Shown: positions 1 through 8,377 of the stretch, one piece after another | Layout of the letters: each line of letters opens with the position of its first letter | Position numbering within the stretch: the first letter of the stretch is position 1 | Source: Streptomyces sp. TLI_105 | Lineage (GTDB): Bacteria > Actinomycetota > Actinomycetes > Streptomycetales > Streptomycetaceae | NCBI RefSeq assembly: GCF_900105415.1 | Contig: NZ_FNSM01000001.1 | Location: 4,492,501 to 4,556,500 of the forward strand | DNA length: 64,000 nucleotides | Direction of reading: 5' to 3' | Made by a program: the position numbers and the translations under genes | Notes under the pieces: generated by a model | What the model was told of the DNA's origin: nothing | Databases searched by the model: none | The model's input: the letters and a program-made list of their open reading frames with translations, nothing else

Positions 1-1198
1 CGGAGACGTCCACGCCCAGCTCCAGGGCGGTCGTGGCGGCCAGGCCGAGGAGCTCGCCGGAGTGCAGGGCCCGCTCCAGAGCGCGGCGCTCCTCGGGCAG
101 ATAGCCGCCCCGGTAGGCGGCGACGCGGCGGGCGAGCGCGTGATCGGTCTCGGCCAGCCGTTCCTGGGCGATCACCGAGATCAGCTCGGCGCCGCGCCGG
201 GAGCGGACGAAGGCGACCGAGCGGACGCCCTGCCTGGTCAGGTCGGTCAGCAGGTCCGCGGTCTCGGCGGTGGCGGTGCGGCGCACGGGCGCGCCGCGCT
301 CGCCGTGCAGCTCGGTCAGTGGCGGTTCCCAGAGGGCGAAGACCAGCTCGCCGCGCGGGGAGGCGTCGTCGGAGACCTCGGTGACCGGCAGGCCGGTGAG
401 GCGGCCGGCGGCCCGGGCCGGTTCGGCGGAGGTGGCCGAGGCGAGGAGGAAGACCGGTTCGGAGCCGTACCGGGCGCAGACGCGGCGCAGGCGGCGCAGC
501 ACCTGGGCGACGTGGGAGCCGAAGACGCCCCGGTAGGTGTGGCACTCGTCGATCACGACGTAGCGCAGGGAGCGTAGGAAGGAGGACCACCTGGGGTGGG
601 AGGGGAGCATGCTCCGGTGCAGCATGTCGGGGTTGGTCAGCACGTAGTTCGCGTACTGCCGGACCCACTCGCGTTCCTCGAACGGCGTATCGCCGTCGTA
701 GACGGCGGGACGGACCCGGTTGCCGAGCGGGGCGGCCAGTTCCCGTACGGCGCGTCGCTGGTCGGCCGCGAGGGCCTTGGTGGGGGCGAGGTAGAGGGCG
801 GTGGTGCCGCGGCCGTTCGGGGCCTCCGAGCCGTCCAGGAGGGTGCTGAGGACGGGGGCGAGGTAGGCGAGCGACTTGCCCGAGGCGGTGCCGGTGGCGA
901 TCACCACGGACTCGCCGTCCAGGGCGTGCTCCGCGGCCTTCGCCTGGTGGGCCCAGGGGTGCTCGATCCCGGCCTCCTGGATCGCCGCGATCACTTCCGG
1001 TCGGATGCGGTGCGGCCAGACGGCATGCCGGCCCTCCCGGGCGGGCATGTGCTCCGTATGAGTGATGCGCGCAGCCCGGCTCTCGCCCGAGGAGAGCCGG
1101 TCGAGGATCATGCCGGGAGAGGGGCGGCTGCCCGTTTCCCCGGCCCGACGACGGGGGCGGTGATTCTTGGCCATCGGCACCGAGTGTGTCACTGCCAT
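1..1198 (-). CDS. DEAD/DEAH-box ATP-dependent helicase (3' part cut by window edge)
   Basis: Superfamily 2 helicase that would unwind nucleic acid at the expense of ATP. About 399 N-terminal residues are present; the reading frame runs off the left edge. Counting from ATG at 1198, I see motif I ATGTASGKS (101-109), a motif Ia-like PTKALA near 140, the Walker B/DEAH variant DECH (217-220), motif III SAT (254-256), and TTALELGVDVS (motif V) just before the edge. DECH with this spacing fits the YprA-like helicases that carry a DUF1998 C-terminal domain, but that domain would lie outside the window. ATG at 1174 (MAKNHRPRR) is an alternative start. The gene is divergent from bldG, sharing a 137-base upstream gap, an arrangement conserved in Streptomyces. 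I am sure of the helicase assignment, less so of the subfamily. Confidence 0.9.
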   Translation of the reverse strand, partial: MAVTHSVPMAKNHRPRRRAGETGSRPSPGMILDRLSSGESRAARITHTEHMPAREGRHAVWPHRIRPEVIAAIQEAGIEHPWAHQAKAAEHALDGESVVIATGTASGKSLAYLAPVLSTLLDGSEAPNGRGTTALYLAPTKALAADQRRAVRELAAPLGNRVRPAVYDGDTPFEEREWVRQYANYVLTNPDMLHRSMLPSHPRWSSFLRSLRYVVIDECHTYRGVFGSHVAQVLRRLRRVCARYGSEPVFLLASATSAEPARAAGRLTGLPVTEVSDDASPRGELVFALWEPPLTELHGERGAPVRRTATAETADLLTDLTRQGVRSVAFVRSRRGAELISVIAQERLAETDHALARRVAAYRGGYLPEERRALERALHSGELLGLAATTALELGVDVS

Positions 1199-1335
1199 GA
1201 CGGACAATGCTTCCAAGGCGTCGTGCATGGCTGCTGGTAAGTGATTGAATGCCATCGCGGCTGGCGTTCCGTTCCTCGGCTCCGCCCCGGAGACCCGAGG
1301 GGACGATCGCCCGATAGCAAGGTGCTGGAGGATCC

Positions 1336-1689
1336 GTGGACCTGTCCCTGTCGACTCGCAATGTGTCCGGCGCTGGTGGTGACCGTACGGTCGTCGAGGT
1401 CGGTGGCGAGATTGATGTGTATACCGCGCCCAAGCTGCGCGAGCAGTTGGTCGAGTTGGTGAACGACGGCAGCTACCACCTGGTCGTCGACATGGAGGGC
1501 GTGGACTTCCTCGACTCCACCGGCCTCGGTGTGCTCGTCGGCGGCCTGAAGCGCGTTCGCGCGCATGAGGGCTCGCTGCGTCTGGTCTGCAACCAGGAGC
1601 GCATTCTGAAGATTTTCCGGATCACGGGCCTCACCAAGGTGTTCCCGATCCACACCTCGGTCGACGAGGCCGTCAACGCCGTCGACTGA
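1336..1689 (+). CDS. bldG: BldG, STAS-domain anti-sigma factor antagonist
   Basis: Cytoplasmic anti-anti-sigma factor of the SpoIIAA/RsbV type, needed in Streptomyces for aerial growth and antibiotic production. It acts by binding anti-sigma factors when unphosphorylated. The 117-residue protein is a single STAS domain. The phosphorylated serine is S61 in the motif [13 protein letters not shown], and the C-terminal half is near identical to what I know of S. coelicolor BldG. The start is GTG at 1336, with GGAG eight to nine bases upstream. The N-terminus has a few extra residues (NVSGAGGDR) relative to S. coelicolor. It lies 15 bases ahead of its anti-sigma partner, with which it is normally co-transcribed. 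In S. coelicolor bldG autoregulates. Identification is very secure. Confidence 0.96.
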   Translation: MDLSLSTRNVSGAGGDRTVVEVGGEIDVYTAPKLREQLVELVNDGSYHLVVDMEGVDFLDSTGLGVLVGGLKRVRAHEGSLRLVCNQERILKIFRITGLTKVFPIHTSVDEAVNAVD

Positions 1690-1704
1690 GCCCAGGGGGT
1701 TCGC

Positions 1705-2163
1705 ATGGCCACCGTTGAACTCCGCTTCAGCGCTCAGCCGGAGCACGTCCGCACGGCCCGCCTGGTGGCGGCCGCGGTCGCGCGTCGGGCGGGTGTGGAC
1801 GACGCGGTCCTCGACGAGGTGCGTCTCGCTGTGGGTGAGGCCTGTTCGCGTGCGGTCGGGCTGCATCGGAGCAACGACGTCACGACCCCCATCCGGGTCG
1901 TCCTGACCGAGGAGGAGAAGTCGTTCTCCATCGAGGTCGGTGACGAGGTGCCGGGCGCGGGGGTGGCGGCGGCCGATGCGGCCGGTGTCCCCGGCGCGCG
2001 GACCGCGGCCCCGGCCGAGGGCTTCGACGACGCCGACGGCGAGGACGAGATGGGGCTCGCGGTGATCCGTGGGCTCGTCGACGACGTCGAGGTGAGCGCC
2101 GGCGAGGACGGCGGCACCATCCGGATGAGGTGGCCGGTGAGCTCGGCGGACGTCCTGTCCTGA
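1705..2163 (+). CDS. Anti-sigma factor kinase (HATPase fold), BldG partner
   Basis: GHKL/HATPase-fold anti-sigma factor expected to phosphorylate BldG and to hold a sigma factor. 152 residues. The N-box region is visible as LDEVRLAVGEACSRAV (about 36-51). An acidic, Ala/Gly-rich insertion follows (about 83-117), then EMGLAVIRGLVDDVEV in place of the usual G2 box. The acidic insertion is longer than in RsbW-type proteins. It starts at ATG 1705, only 15 bases after bldG and preceded by GGGGG, so the two genes form one transcription unit ending at the strong hairpin at 2180. This gene order is conserved across Streptomyces next to bldG. Which sigma factor it binds cannot be read from the sequence. 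Confidence 0.88.
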   Translation: MATVELRFSAQPEHVRTARLVAAAVARRAGVDDAVLDEVRLAVGEACSRAVGLHRSNDVTTPIRVVLTEEEKSFSIEVGDEVPGAGVAAADAAGVPGARTAAPAEGFDDADGEDEMGLAVIRGLVDDVEVSAGEDGGTIRMRWPVSSADVLS

Positions 2164-2179
2164 CCCCTACACGTACGGA

Positions 2180-2216
2180 GAGAAGAGGCCCTGCGACGCA
2201 GGGCCTCTTCTCTTGT
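2180..2216 (+). terminator. Strong hairpin terminator after the bldG operon
   Basis: A perfect 15-base-pair stem (2180-2194 with 2198-2212) and a three-base loop GAC begins 17 bases after the anti-sigma stop codon. It is followed by TTG rather than a full T-run, as is common for Streptomyces terminators. It separates the bldG unit from hppA. Confidence 0.85.
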
Positions 2217-2309
2217 GCCGTTCTCCTGCGCAGGCGCCTTCCCGGTCCTCTGCTCCGGGTGTCCTCGCCCACGAATTGGTGCATCCCCGTATGTACCGTC
2301 TTGTCTCCC

Positions 2310-2315
2310 TATGAT
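2310..2315 (+). promoter_or_regulatory. Candidate -10 (TATGAT) for a leaderless or nearly leaderless hppA transcript
   Basis: TATGAT lies eight bases before the hppA ATG, which has no recognisable ribosome binding site (upstream bases are CCGTCCCC). That spacing would put the transcription start at or next to the ATG. No good -35 is visible at 17-18 bases. Confidence 0.4.
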
Positions 2316-2323
2316 CCGTCCCC

Positions 2324-4642
2324 ATGTACCCCACAACTCTCGCCGCGGCGGTGCTCACGAGCGGGAACCGGACGATCGTGGTCGTCGTCGCGGCCGTCGC
2401 CCTCGCCGCGCTGATCGTCGCGCGGCTCCTCGTCCGCCAGGTGCTCGCGGCCGGTGAGGGCACCGAGAGGATGAAGGAGATCGCCGCCGCCGTGCAGGAG
2501 GGCGCCAACGCCTACCTCGCGCGGCAGCTGCGGACCCTCGCCGTCTTCGCGGCCGCCGTGTTCTTCCTGCTGATGCTGCTGCCGGCCGACGACTGGTCGC
2601 AGCGCGCAGGACGTTCCCTGTTCTTCCTGGTCGGGGCGCTCTTCTCGGCGGTCACCGGCTACCTCGGCATGCGGCTCGCCGTACGGGCCAACGTGCGGGT
2701 GGCCGCCGCGGCCAGGGAGGCCACGCCCGCGCCGGGCGAACCCGAGAGGGACCTGAACGAGGTCGCGCACCGGGCCATGCGGATCGCGTTCCGTACGGGT
2801 GGGGTCGTCGGCATGTGCACGGTGGGCCTCGGACTGCTCGGGGCCGCCTGCGTCGTCCTCGTCTACGCCGCCGACGCGCCCAAGGTCCTGGAGGGATTCG
2901 GACTCGGTGCGGCGCTCATCGCCATGTTCATGCGAGTGGGCGGCGGGATCTTCACCAAGGCCGCAGACGTCGGCGCCGACCTCGTCGGCAAGGTCGAGCA
3001 GGGGATCCCCGAGGACGACCCGCGCAACGCCGCCACCATCGCCGACAACGTGGGCGACAACGTCGGCGACTGCGCCGGCATGGCGGCCGACCTCTTCGAG
3101 TCGTACGCCGTGACCCTGGTCGCCGCCCTCATCCTCGGCAAGGCGGCCTTCGGCGACCACGGCCTCGCGTTCCCCCTGATGGTGCCGGCGATCGGCGTGG
3201 TCACCGCCGTGATCGGCATCCTCACGGTCGCCCCGCGGCGCGCCGACCGAGGCGGGATGAGCGCGATCAACCGCGGATTCCTGGTCTCGGCGGTCATCTC
3301 GCTGGTGGGCGTCGCCGTCGCCGCCTTCGTCTACCTGCCCTCCTCGTACGCCGAGCTCGAAGGCGTCACCGAGCCGGGCATCCGCGACCACGGCGGCGAT
3401 CCGCGGGTCCTCGCCCTGGTCGCGGTCGCCCTCGGCATCGTCCTCGCCGCGCTCATCCAGCAGCTCACCGGCTACTTCACCGAGACGAGCCGGCGGCCGG
3501 TCAGGGACATCGGCAAGTCCTCCCTCACCGGTCCGGCGACCGTCGTCCTCGCGGGCGTGGCGCTCGGCATGGAGTCCGCCGTCTACACGGCCCTGCTGAT
3601 CGGGCTCACCGTCTACGGGGCGTTCCTGCTCGGCGGCGCCTCGATCATGCTGGCGCTGTTCGCGGTGGCCCTCGCCGGGACGGGGCTGCTCACCACCGTG
3701 GGGGTGATCGTCGCCATGGACACCTTCGGCCCGGTCGCCGACAACGCCCAGGGCATCGCGGAGATGTCCGGGGACGTCACGGGGGCGGGCGCCCAGGTCC
3801 TCACCGACCTCGACGCCGTCGGCAACACCACGAAGGCCATCACCAAGGGCATCGCCATCGCCACCGCCGTCCTGGCGGCCTCGGCGCTCTTCGGCTCGTA
3901 CCGGGACGCCATCGCGACCTCGGTCGCCGACGTCGGGGAGTTCGACGTGAAGGCCGCCGAGTTGACGCTCTCGATGGACATCTCGCAGCCCAACAACCTC
4001 TTCGGCCTGATCCTCGGCGCTGCGGTCGTCTTCCTCTTCTCGGGGCTCGCGATCAACGCGGTGTCCCGCTCGGCCGGTTCGGTCGTCTACGAGGTGCGAC
4101 GGCAGTTCCGCGAGCACCCCGGGATCATGGACTTCACCGAGAAGCCGGAGTACGGGCGGGTCGTCGACATCTGCACCAAGGACGCGCTGCGCGAACTCGC
4201 CACGCCCGGGCTGCTCGCCGTGATGGCCCCGATCGCGATCGGCTTCGCACTCGGGGTCGGCGCGCTCGGCGCGTACCTCGCGGGGGCGATCGGGGCGGGC
4301 GCGCTGATGGCGGTCTTCCTCGCCAACTCCGGTGGCGCCTGGGACAACGCGAAGAAGCTGGTCGAGGACGGGAACCACGGCGGCAAGGGCAGTGAGGCGC
4401 ACGAGGCGACCGTCATCGGGGACACGGTCGGCGACCCGTTCAAGGACACGGCGGGTCCGGCGATCAACCCGCTCCTGAAGGTGATGAACCTGGTCGCGCT
4501 GCTGATCGCCCCGGCGGTCGTGCGGTTCAGCTACGGCGGCGACGCGAGCGTCGGGCTGCGGACGGCAGTCGCGGCGGTCGCGCTTTTCGTCGTGGTCGGC
4601 GCGGTACGGGCCTCCAAGAAGCGGACGGTGTCGATGTCCTGA
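2324..4642 (+). CDS. hppA: Membrane-bound proton-translocating inorganic pyrophosphatase
   Basis: Integral membrane H+-PPase that couples pyrophosphate hydrolysis to proton export. 772 residues, normal for the family, with some 15-16 hydrophobic segments. The substrate-binding signature DVGADLVGKVE starts at residue 215, and the doubled DNVGDNVGDCAG motif runs from 241. A third acidic/Lys cluster (GGKGSEAH ... GDTVGDPFKDTAGPAINP) lies near the C-terminus. Residue 504 is Lys in GNTTKA (500-505). Within the family this Lys marks the K+-independent class, and an Ala at this site marks the K+-dependent one. The gene is monocistronic: a terminator lies upstream and 212 gene-free bases follow. Hydrolysis of pyrophosphate from nucleic acid and natural product synthesis is the expected role. 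Confidence 0.95.
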   Translation: MYPTTLAAAVLTSGNRTIVVVVAAVALAALIVARLLVRQVLAAGEGTERMKEIAAAVQEGANAYLARQLRTLAVFAAAVFFLLMLLPADDWSQRAGRSLFFLVGALFSAVTGYLGMRLAVRANVRVAAAAREATPAPGEPERDLNEVAHRAMRIAFRTGGVVGMCTVGLGLLGAACVVLVYAADAPKVLEGFGLGAALIAMFMRVGGGIFTKAADVGADLVGKVEQGIPEDDPRNAATIADNVGDNVGDCAGMAADLFESYAVTLVAALILGKAAFGDHGLAFPLMVPAIGVVTAVIGILTVAPRRADRGGMSAINRGFLVSAVISLVGVAVAAFVYLPSSYAELEGVTEPGIRDHGGDPRVLALVAVALGIVLAALIQQLTGYFTETSRRPVRDIGKSSLTGPATVVLAGVALGMESAVYTALLIGLTVYGAFLLGGASIMLALFAVALAGTGLLTTVGVIVAMDTFGPVADNAQGIAEMSGDVTGAGAQVLTDLDAVGNTTKAITKGIAIATAVLAASALFGSYRDAIATSVADVGEFDVKAAELTLSMDISQPNNLFGLILGAAVVFLFSGLAINAVSRSAGSVVYEVRRQFREHPGIMDFTEKPEYGRVVDICTKDALRELATPGLLAVMAPIAIGFALGVGALGAYLAGAIGAGALMAVFLANSGGAWDNAKKLVEDGNHGGKGSEAHEATVIGDTVGDPFKDTAGPAINPLLKVMNLVALLIAPAVVRFSYGGDASVGLRTAVAAVALFVVVGAVRASKKRTVSMS

Positions 4643-4854
4643 CATGGCGTCCGTCCGCAGCGGCCGGGTGAGTCGGTGGCGCCCGTGCGCATCAGTGGCG
4701 TCCGTCTCATTACCGGCGGTTTCCGGGAGGGGCGGGAGGCTTATCCCTTGGGTCAAAAGGCTGCAATGTGGGACGAATCAGTCGTACGAAAAGTGGAAGT
4801 AGCCCGTTCGGCGTGTATGTTCCGGGGCCGAGAGCCTTGGAAGGGACCGATCCG

Positions 4855-5565
4855 TTGAACAAGAAGCTTGCGGCCGCACTGTCCGGCGGCGCGGTACTGG
4901 TGCTCGCGCTGGCCGGTTGCAGCGACGACAAGGGCGACAAGGTGGGTGACTGGGCGAAGACGTTCTGCGACCAGGCCAAGCCCCAGATCCAGAAGAGGGC
5001 CGACGCCCACCAGATCATCATCTCGACCGCTGCCGACAGCAAGCCGGCCGAGATCCAGGCCGCCGACTCGAAGGCGTTCCAGGACATCGCGAACGCCGAC
5101 CGGGCCCTCGCCAAGGCCGTCCAGACCGCCGGAGCCCCGCCCGTCGAGAACGGCGAGAAGATCCAGAAGGACGCGATCAAGGAGCTCAACGACACCGCCG
5201 TGGCCTACGAGGGGCTCAAGAAGCAGGTCGACGCGCTGGACCCGACGAACCAGCAGAAGTTCGCGGACGGTCTCCAGGGCGTCGCCGACGGCCTGACCAA
5301 GATCGAGAAGATGGACCAGAACGCCCTGTCCAAGCTGGAGGACGGCGAGCTGGGCCAGGCGATGGCCAAGCAGCCCGGCTGCCAGAAGCCCACGGCCTCG
5401 GTCCCGCCGAAGTCCTCCGCCTCCCCGAACGCCGGAGCCACCTCCGACTCCGGAGCCACCTCCGACTCGGACTCCGACTCCGACTCGGACTCGGGCGCCA
5501 CGAACCCGACCAAGAAGGCGACCGCCAAGCCGACCAAGAAGTCCACGGTCGGCAAGAGCGAGTAG
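4855..5565 (+). CDS. Putative lipoprotein with Ser/Asp repeat and Lys-rich tail
   Basis: Exported lipoprotein of unknown function, about 236 residues from the TTG at 4855. The TTG is supported by GGAAGGGA 9-16 bases upstream and by the signal peptide that starts exactly there: NKKLAAAL, a hydrophobic core, then lipobox LAGC with Cys as the lipidated residue. The mature part (DKVGDWAKTFCDQAKPQIQK ...) is predicted to be mainly helical, with two cysteines that could pair. The C-terminus becomes low complexity: a (SD)n run at 5461-5494 followed by TKK/AKPTKK repeats, probably cell-wall-spanning. An upstream in-frame ATG at 4768 would bury the signal sequence, so I reject it. This gene order, next to hppA and the methyltransferase, is conserved in Streptomyces. 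Confidence 0.82.
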   Translation: MNKKLAAALSGGAVLVLALAGCSDDKGDKVGDWAKTFCDQAKPQIQKRADAHQIIISTAADSKPAEIQAADSKAFQDIANADRALAKAVQTAGAPPVENGEKIQKDAIKELNDTAVAYEGLKKQVDALDPTNQQKFADGLQGVADGLTKIEKMDQNALSKLEDGELGQAMAKQPGCQKPTASVPPKSSASPNAGATSDSGATSDSDSDSDSDSGATNPTKKATAKPTKKSTVGKSE

Positions 5566-5662
5566 GAGAACCGAGGGCCGGTCGGCCCGGCGCCCGCGGC
5601 GATCGGCCGCACACCGCCGGGTCGGCCGCCCGGATGTCGGTGGGGGCCGTCACAATGGAGCG

Positions 5663-7228
5663 GTGAGTACGACCAGCCTGCCTCCCCGCCTCCCGGTGCC
5701 CGCGCACGCCGCCCGTCTGCGCGAGGCGCTGCTCGCCGCCGACTTCACCGCCGACGGACTGCTCGACCTGCTCGGCGCCCCGGCCTACGCGGCGCTCGCC
5801 CGCAGCGAGACCGTGCCCGCCCTGCGCGCCACCCGCGGCGACTCCCCGCTGGAGACCCTCGTCCGGCTCTTCCTGCTCCAGGAGCCCGTCACGGCCGACC
5901 GGGCCGCCGCCGCGCTCCCGCTCGACGAGGCCCTCGCCGACGGCTGGGCGGTCCGCGAGGACGACACCGTGCTCGCCACGGTCGACGTCCGGCCCTACGG
6001 CGGACCGGACGGCGAGGACTGGTTCATCGTCTCCGACCTGGGCTGCGCCGTCGGGGGCGCCGGTGGCAGCGGGAAGAACGGCCGCCAGGCAGACGCAGCA
6101 GTCGTCCTCGGCGTCGGCGGCGCCTCCACCACCCTCGCCGGCATCACGGTCCGTACGCCGGTCTCCTCCGCGCTCGACCTCGGCACCGGCTCCGGCATCC
6201 AGGCGCTGCACGCCGCCCAGCACGCCACCCTGGTCACTGCCACCGACCTCAACCCGCGCGCCCTGGAGTTCACCCGGCTCACCCTCGCCCTCTCCGGGGC
6301 CCCGGAGGCCGAGCTGCGGACCGGCTCGCTCTTCGAGCCCGTCGACGGCCACACGTACGACCTGATCGTCTCCAACCCGCCGTTCGTGATCTCCCCCGGC
6401 GCCGGGCTCACCTACCGGGACGGCGGGATGAGTGGCGACGACCTGTGCCGCACGCTCGTGCAGCAGGCCGGGGAGCGGCTCAACGACGGCGGATACGCCC
6501 AGTTCCTCGCCAACTGGCAGCACGTCGAGGGCGAGGAGTGGCAGGAGCGGCTGCGGTCCTGGGTGCCGCGCGGCTGCGACGCCTGGATCGTGCAGCGCGA
6601 GGTCCAGGACATCACCCAGTACACGGAGCTGTGGCTGCGCGACAGCGGCGACCACCGCGGCGACCCGGACGCCTACCGGGCGGCGTACGACCGCTGGCTC
6701 GACGAGTTCGAGGCGAGCAAGACCCGCGCGGTCGGCTTCGGCTGGATCACGATCCGGCGCAACGGGGCCGTGGTCTCCGGCGCGGTCGAGCCCTCGATCG
6801 TCATCGAGGAGTGGCCGCACCCCGTCGAGCAGCCCCTCGGCCCCACCGTCCGCGCCCACTTCGAGCGCCAGGACTACCTGCGCGCCCATGACGACGCCGC
6901 GCTCCTCGCCGACCGGTTCACGCTCGCGCCCGAGGTGGTGCAGGAGCAGGTCGGGCTGCCGGGCGCCGAGGACCCGGAGCACGTGGTGCTCCGGCAGAAC
7001 CGCGGCATGCGCCGGGCCACCAAGGTCGACCACGTCGGCGCCGGGTTCGCCGGCGTGTGCGACGGCACGCTCAGCGCCGGCCGCATCCTCGACGCGATCG
7101 GACAGCTGATGGGCGAGGACCCGGTCATGCTGCGGGACCGCACCCCGCAGGCGATCCGGCTGCTCGTCGAGGAGGGCTTCCTGATCCCCGACTCCCTGCT
7201 GCCCGTGACCGAAGGGAGCGGTGCTTGA
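5663..7228 (+). CDS. SAM-dependent methyltransferase with N-terminal accessory domain
   Basis: Class I methyltransferase of 521 residues. The N-terminal ~150 residues look like a winged-helix-type accessory domain (DUF7059-like). The Rossmann core follows: SAM-binding motif ALDLGTGSGIQALHA near 170-185, acidic motif TATDLNPRAL, then catalytic NPPFVIS. The N-P-P-F tetrad is typical of enzymes that methylate amide or exocyclic nitrogens (HemK/PrmC, RsmC types), so an N-methyltransferase acting on protein or RNA is likely but the substrate is unknown. The C-terminal ~150 residues are extra. The start is GTG at 5663, with GGAG just upstream overlapping an A-rich -10-like CACAAT. Its stop codon overlaps the TTG start of the regulator gene (TTGA), so the two are translationally coupled. 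Confidence 0.87.
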   Translation: MSTTSLPPRLPVPAHAARLREALLAADFTADGLLDLLGAPAYAALARSETVPALRATRGDSPLETLVRLFLLQEPVTADRAAAALPLDEALADGWAVREDDTVLATVDVRPYGGPDGEDWFIVSDLGCAVGGAGGSGKNGRQADAAVVLGVGGASTTLAGITVRTPVSSALDLGTGSGIQALHAAQHATLVTATDLNPRALEFTRLTLALSGAPEAELRTGSLFEPVDGHTYDLIVSNPPFVISPGAGLTYRDGGMSGDDLCRTLVQQAGERLNDGGYAQFLANWQHVEGEEWQERLRSWVPRGCDAWIVQREVQDITQYTELWLRDSGDHRGDPDAYRAAYDRWLDEFEASKTRAVGFGWITIRRNGAVVSGAVEPSIVIEEWPHPVEQPLGPTVRAHFERQDYLRAHDDAALLADRFTLAPEVVQEQVGLPGAEDPEHVVLRQNRGMRRATKVDHVGAGFAGVCDGTLSAGRILDAIGQLMGEDPVMLRDRTPQAIRLLVEEGFLIPDSLLPVTEGSGA

Positions 7229-8229
7229 TACGGATCGAGCTGGACGAGGCCTCGCTCGGGGCGACCCGGATCGCCATCAGCCCGCTGCGCGACGCGTTCT
7301 GCTCGATGCACCTCGCGCAGCCCCACCGGCACCCCTCCTGGCCGTACCAGGAATGGGTCGGGCAGGCGCGCGAGGTGTGGCGCGAGGACGACCGGCTCCG
7401 CCCGCTGTGGGAGCTGTTCGTCCGAGAACGGCACGAGGTCTCCGACTTCCTGCTGCCCCGGCCCTTCGGCACGGTCCACGTCCACGAGGAGCTCGCCGCG
7501 CTGCGGGCCACTGACCCGGAGTTCGTCCGCGCCCAGGCGGCCGTCTGCTACCCCGGCATGGCCGACGCGCCCTTCCTGCAGCCGTATCTGAAGGACCCGG
7601 AGGCCGCCTGCGCGGCGCTCGCCGACGCGTACGCCGCCTACTGGGAGGGCGCGATCGAGCCGTACTGGCCGACGATGCGCCGGCTCGTCGAGGACGAAGT
7701 GCTCGTCCGGGCCAGGACGTTCGCCACGGAGGGCGTCGACGCGCTGTTCGCGGGCCTGGAGACACGGGCGCGCTGGCAGCCGCCCGTACTCGAACTGACC
7801 AAGCACATCGAGGCGGAGTACGCGCCAGGCGAGCGCCGCCTCGTCCTCGTGCCGCTGGTCTTCGCGGAGGGCTGCCGGCTCTACTCCACGGACGACCCCG
7901 AGGTCTTCGCGCTCAGCTTCCAGGCCCGGGGCGCCGCCGCCCTGCGCGAACCGGCAGAGCCCGTCGCCGAGGACCGGCTCGGGCTGATGCTCGGCCGGGG
8001 CCGGGCGGCGGTCCTGCGCGAACTGGGCGGGCCCCTGACCACCGCCGGGCTCGCCGACCGGCTCGGTCTGGCACCCAGCACGGTCTCCGAGCACCTGTCG
8101 GTGCTCGCGGAGGCCGGCGTCGTGACCCGCCACCGCGTCGGGCGCTCCGTGTACTACCAGCTGACGGACACGGGCCGTTCACTGCTCGCGCTGCTCGCCG
8201 GAGAGGACGTCCTCACCGCCGTGGCCTGA
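7225..8229 (+). CDS. ArsR-family transcriptional regulator (DUF5937 type)
   Basis: Probable DNA-binding repressor of 334 residues. The long N-terminal part (about 1-240) matches the DUF5937-type domain seen in many actinobacterial ArsR-like proteins and may bind a ligand. The C-terminal ~80 residues are the winged helix (LADRLGLAPSTVSEHLSVL, then RVGRSVYYQLTDTG as wing). I chose TTG at 7225: it gives a TTGA overlap with the methyltransferase stop and has GAAGGGA seven to eight bases upstream. The frame stays open far upstream inside the methyltransferase but carries no sensible protein there. It precedes an ABC-2 exporter operon and may control it. There is no CXC metal-binding motif, so metal sensing is unlikely. 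Confidence 0.84.
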   Translation: MIRIELDEASLGATRIAISPLRDAFCSMHLAQPHRHPSWPYQEWVGQAREVWREDDRLRPLWELFVRERHEVSDFLLPRPFGTVHVHEELAALRATDPEFVRAQAAVCYPGMADAPFLQPYLKDPEAACAALADAYAAYWEGAIEPYWPTMRRLVEDEVLVRARTFATEGVDALFAGLETRARWQPPVLELTKHIEAEYAPGERRLVLVPLVFAEGCRLYSTDDPEVFALSFQARGAAALREPAEPVAEDRLGLMLGRGRAAVLRELGGPLTTAGLADRLGLAPSTVSEHLSVLAEAGVVTRHRVGRSVYYQLTDTGRSLLALLAGEDVLTAVA

Positions 8230-8330
8230 CGATTCGGGGCCGCGACCTGACGGTTCAGGGCCGCGACCCGAGGACTCGGGGCCGTGGCCCGACCCGAGGA
8301 CTCACCGCCGTGGCCGACGATTCGGGGCCT
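8213..8330. repeat. Imperfect direct duplication of the ArsR gene 3' end
   Basis: About 30 bases spanning the last codons and stop of the regulator gene (8213-8242) recur at 8301-8330 with one base deleted. Partial copies (GACTCGGGGCC and similar) lie between. It is a small tandem duplication filling the 148-base gap before the ABC operon. Confidence 0.6.
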
Positions 8331-8364
8331 TCCGAATCGATGGCCCGGTCCTTCCGCCGGCCCC

Positions 8365-8370
8365 TACCGT
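8365..8370 (+). promoter_or_regulatory. Candidate -10 (TACCGT) for leaderless ABC-2 operon mRNA
   Basis: TACCGT lies seven bases before the ATG at 8378, with no ribosome binding site between them. This is the TANNNT-N6/7-start layout typical of leaderless actinobacterial genes. Confidence 0.5.
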
Positions 8371-8377
8371 CCGGCGC

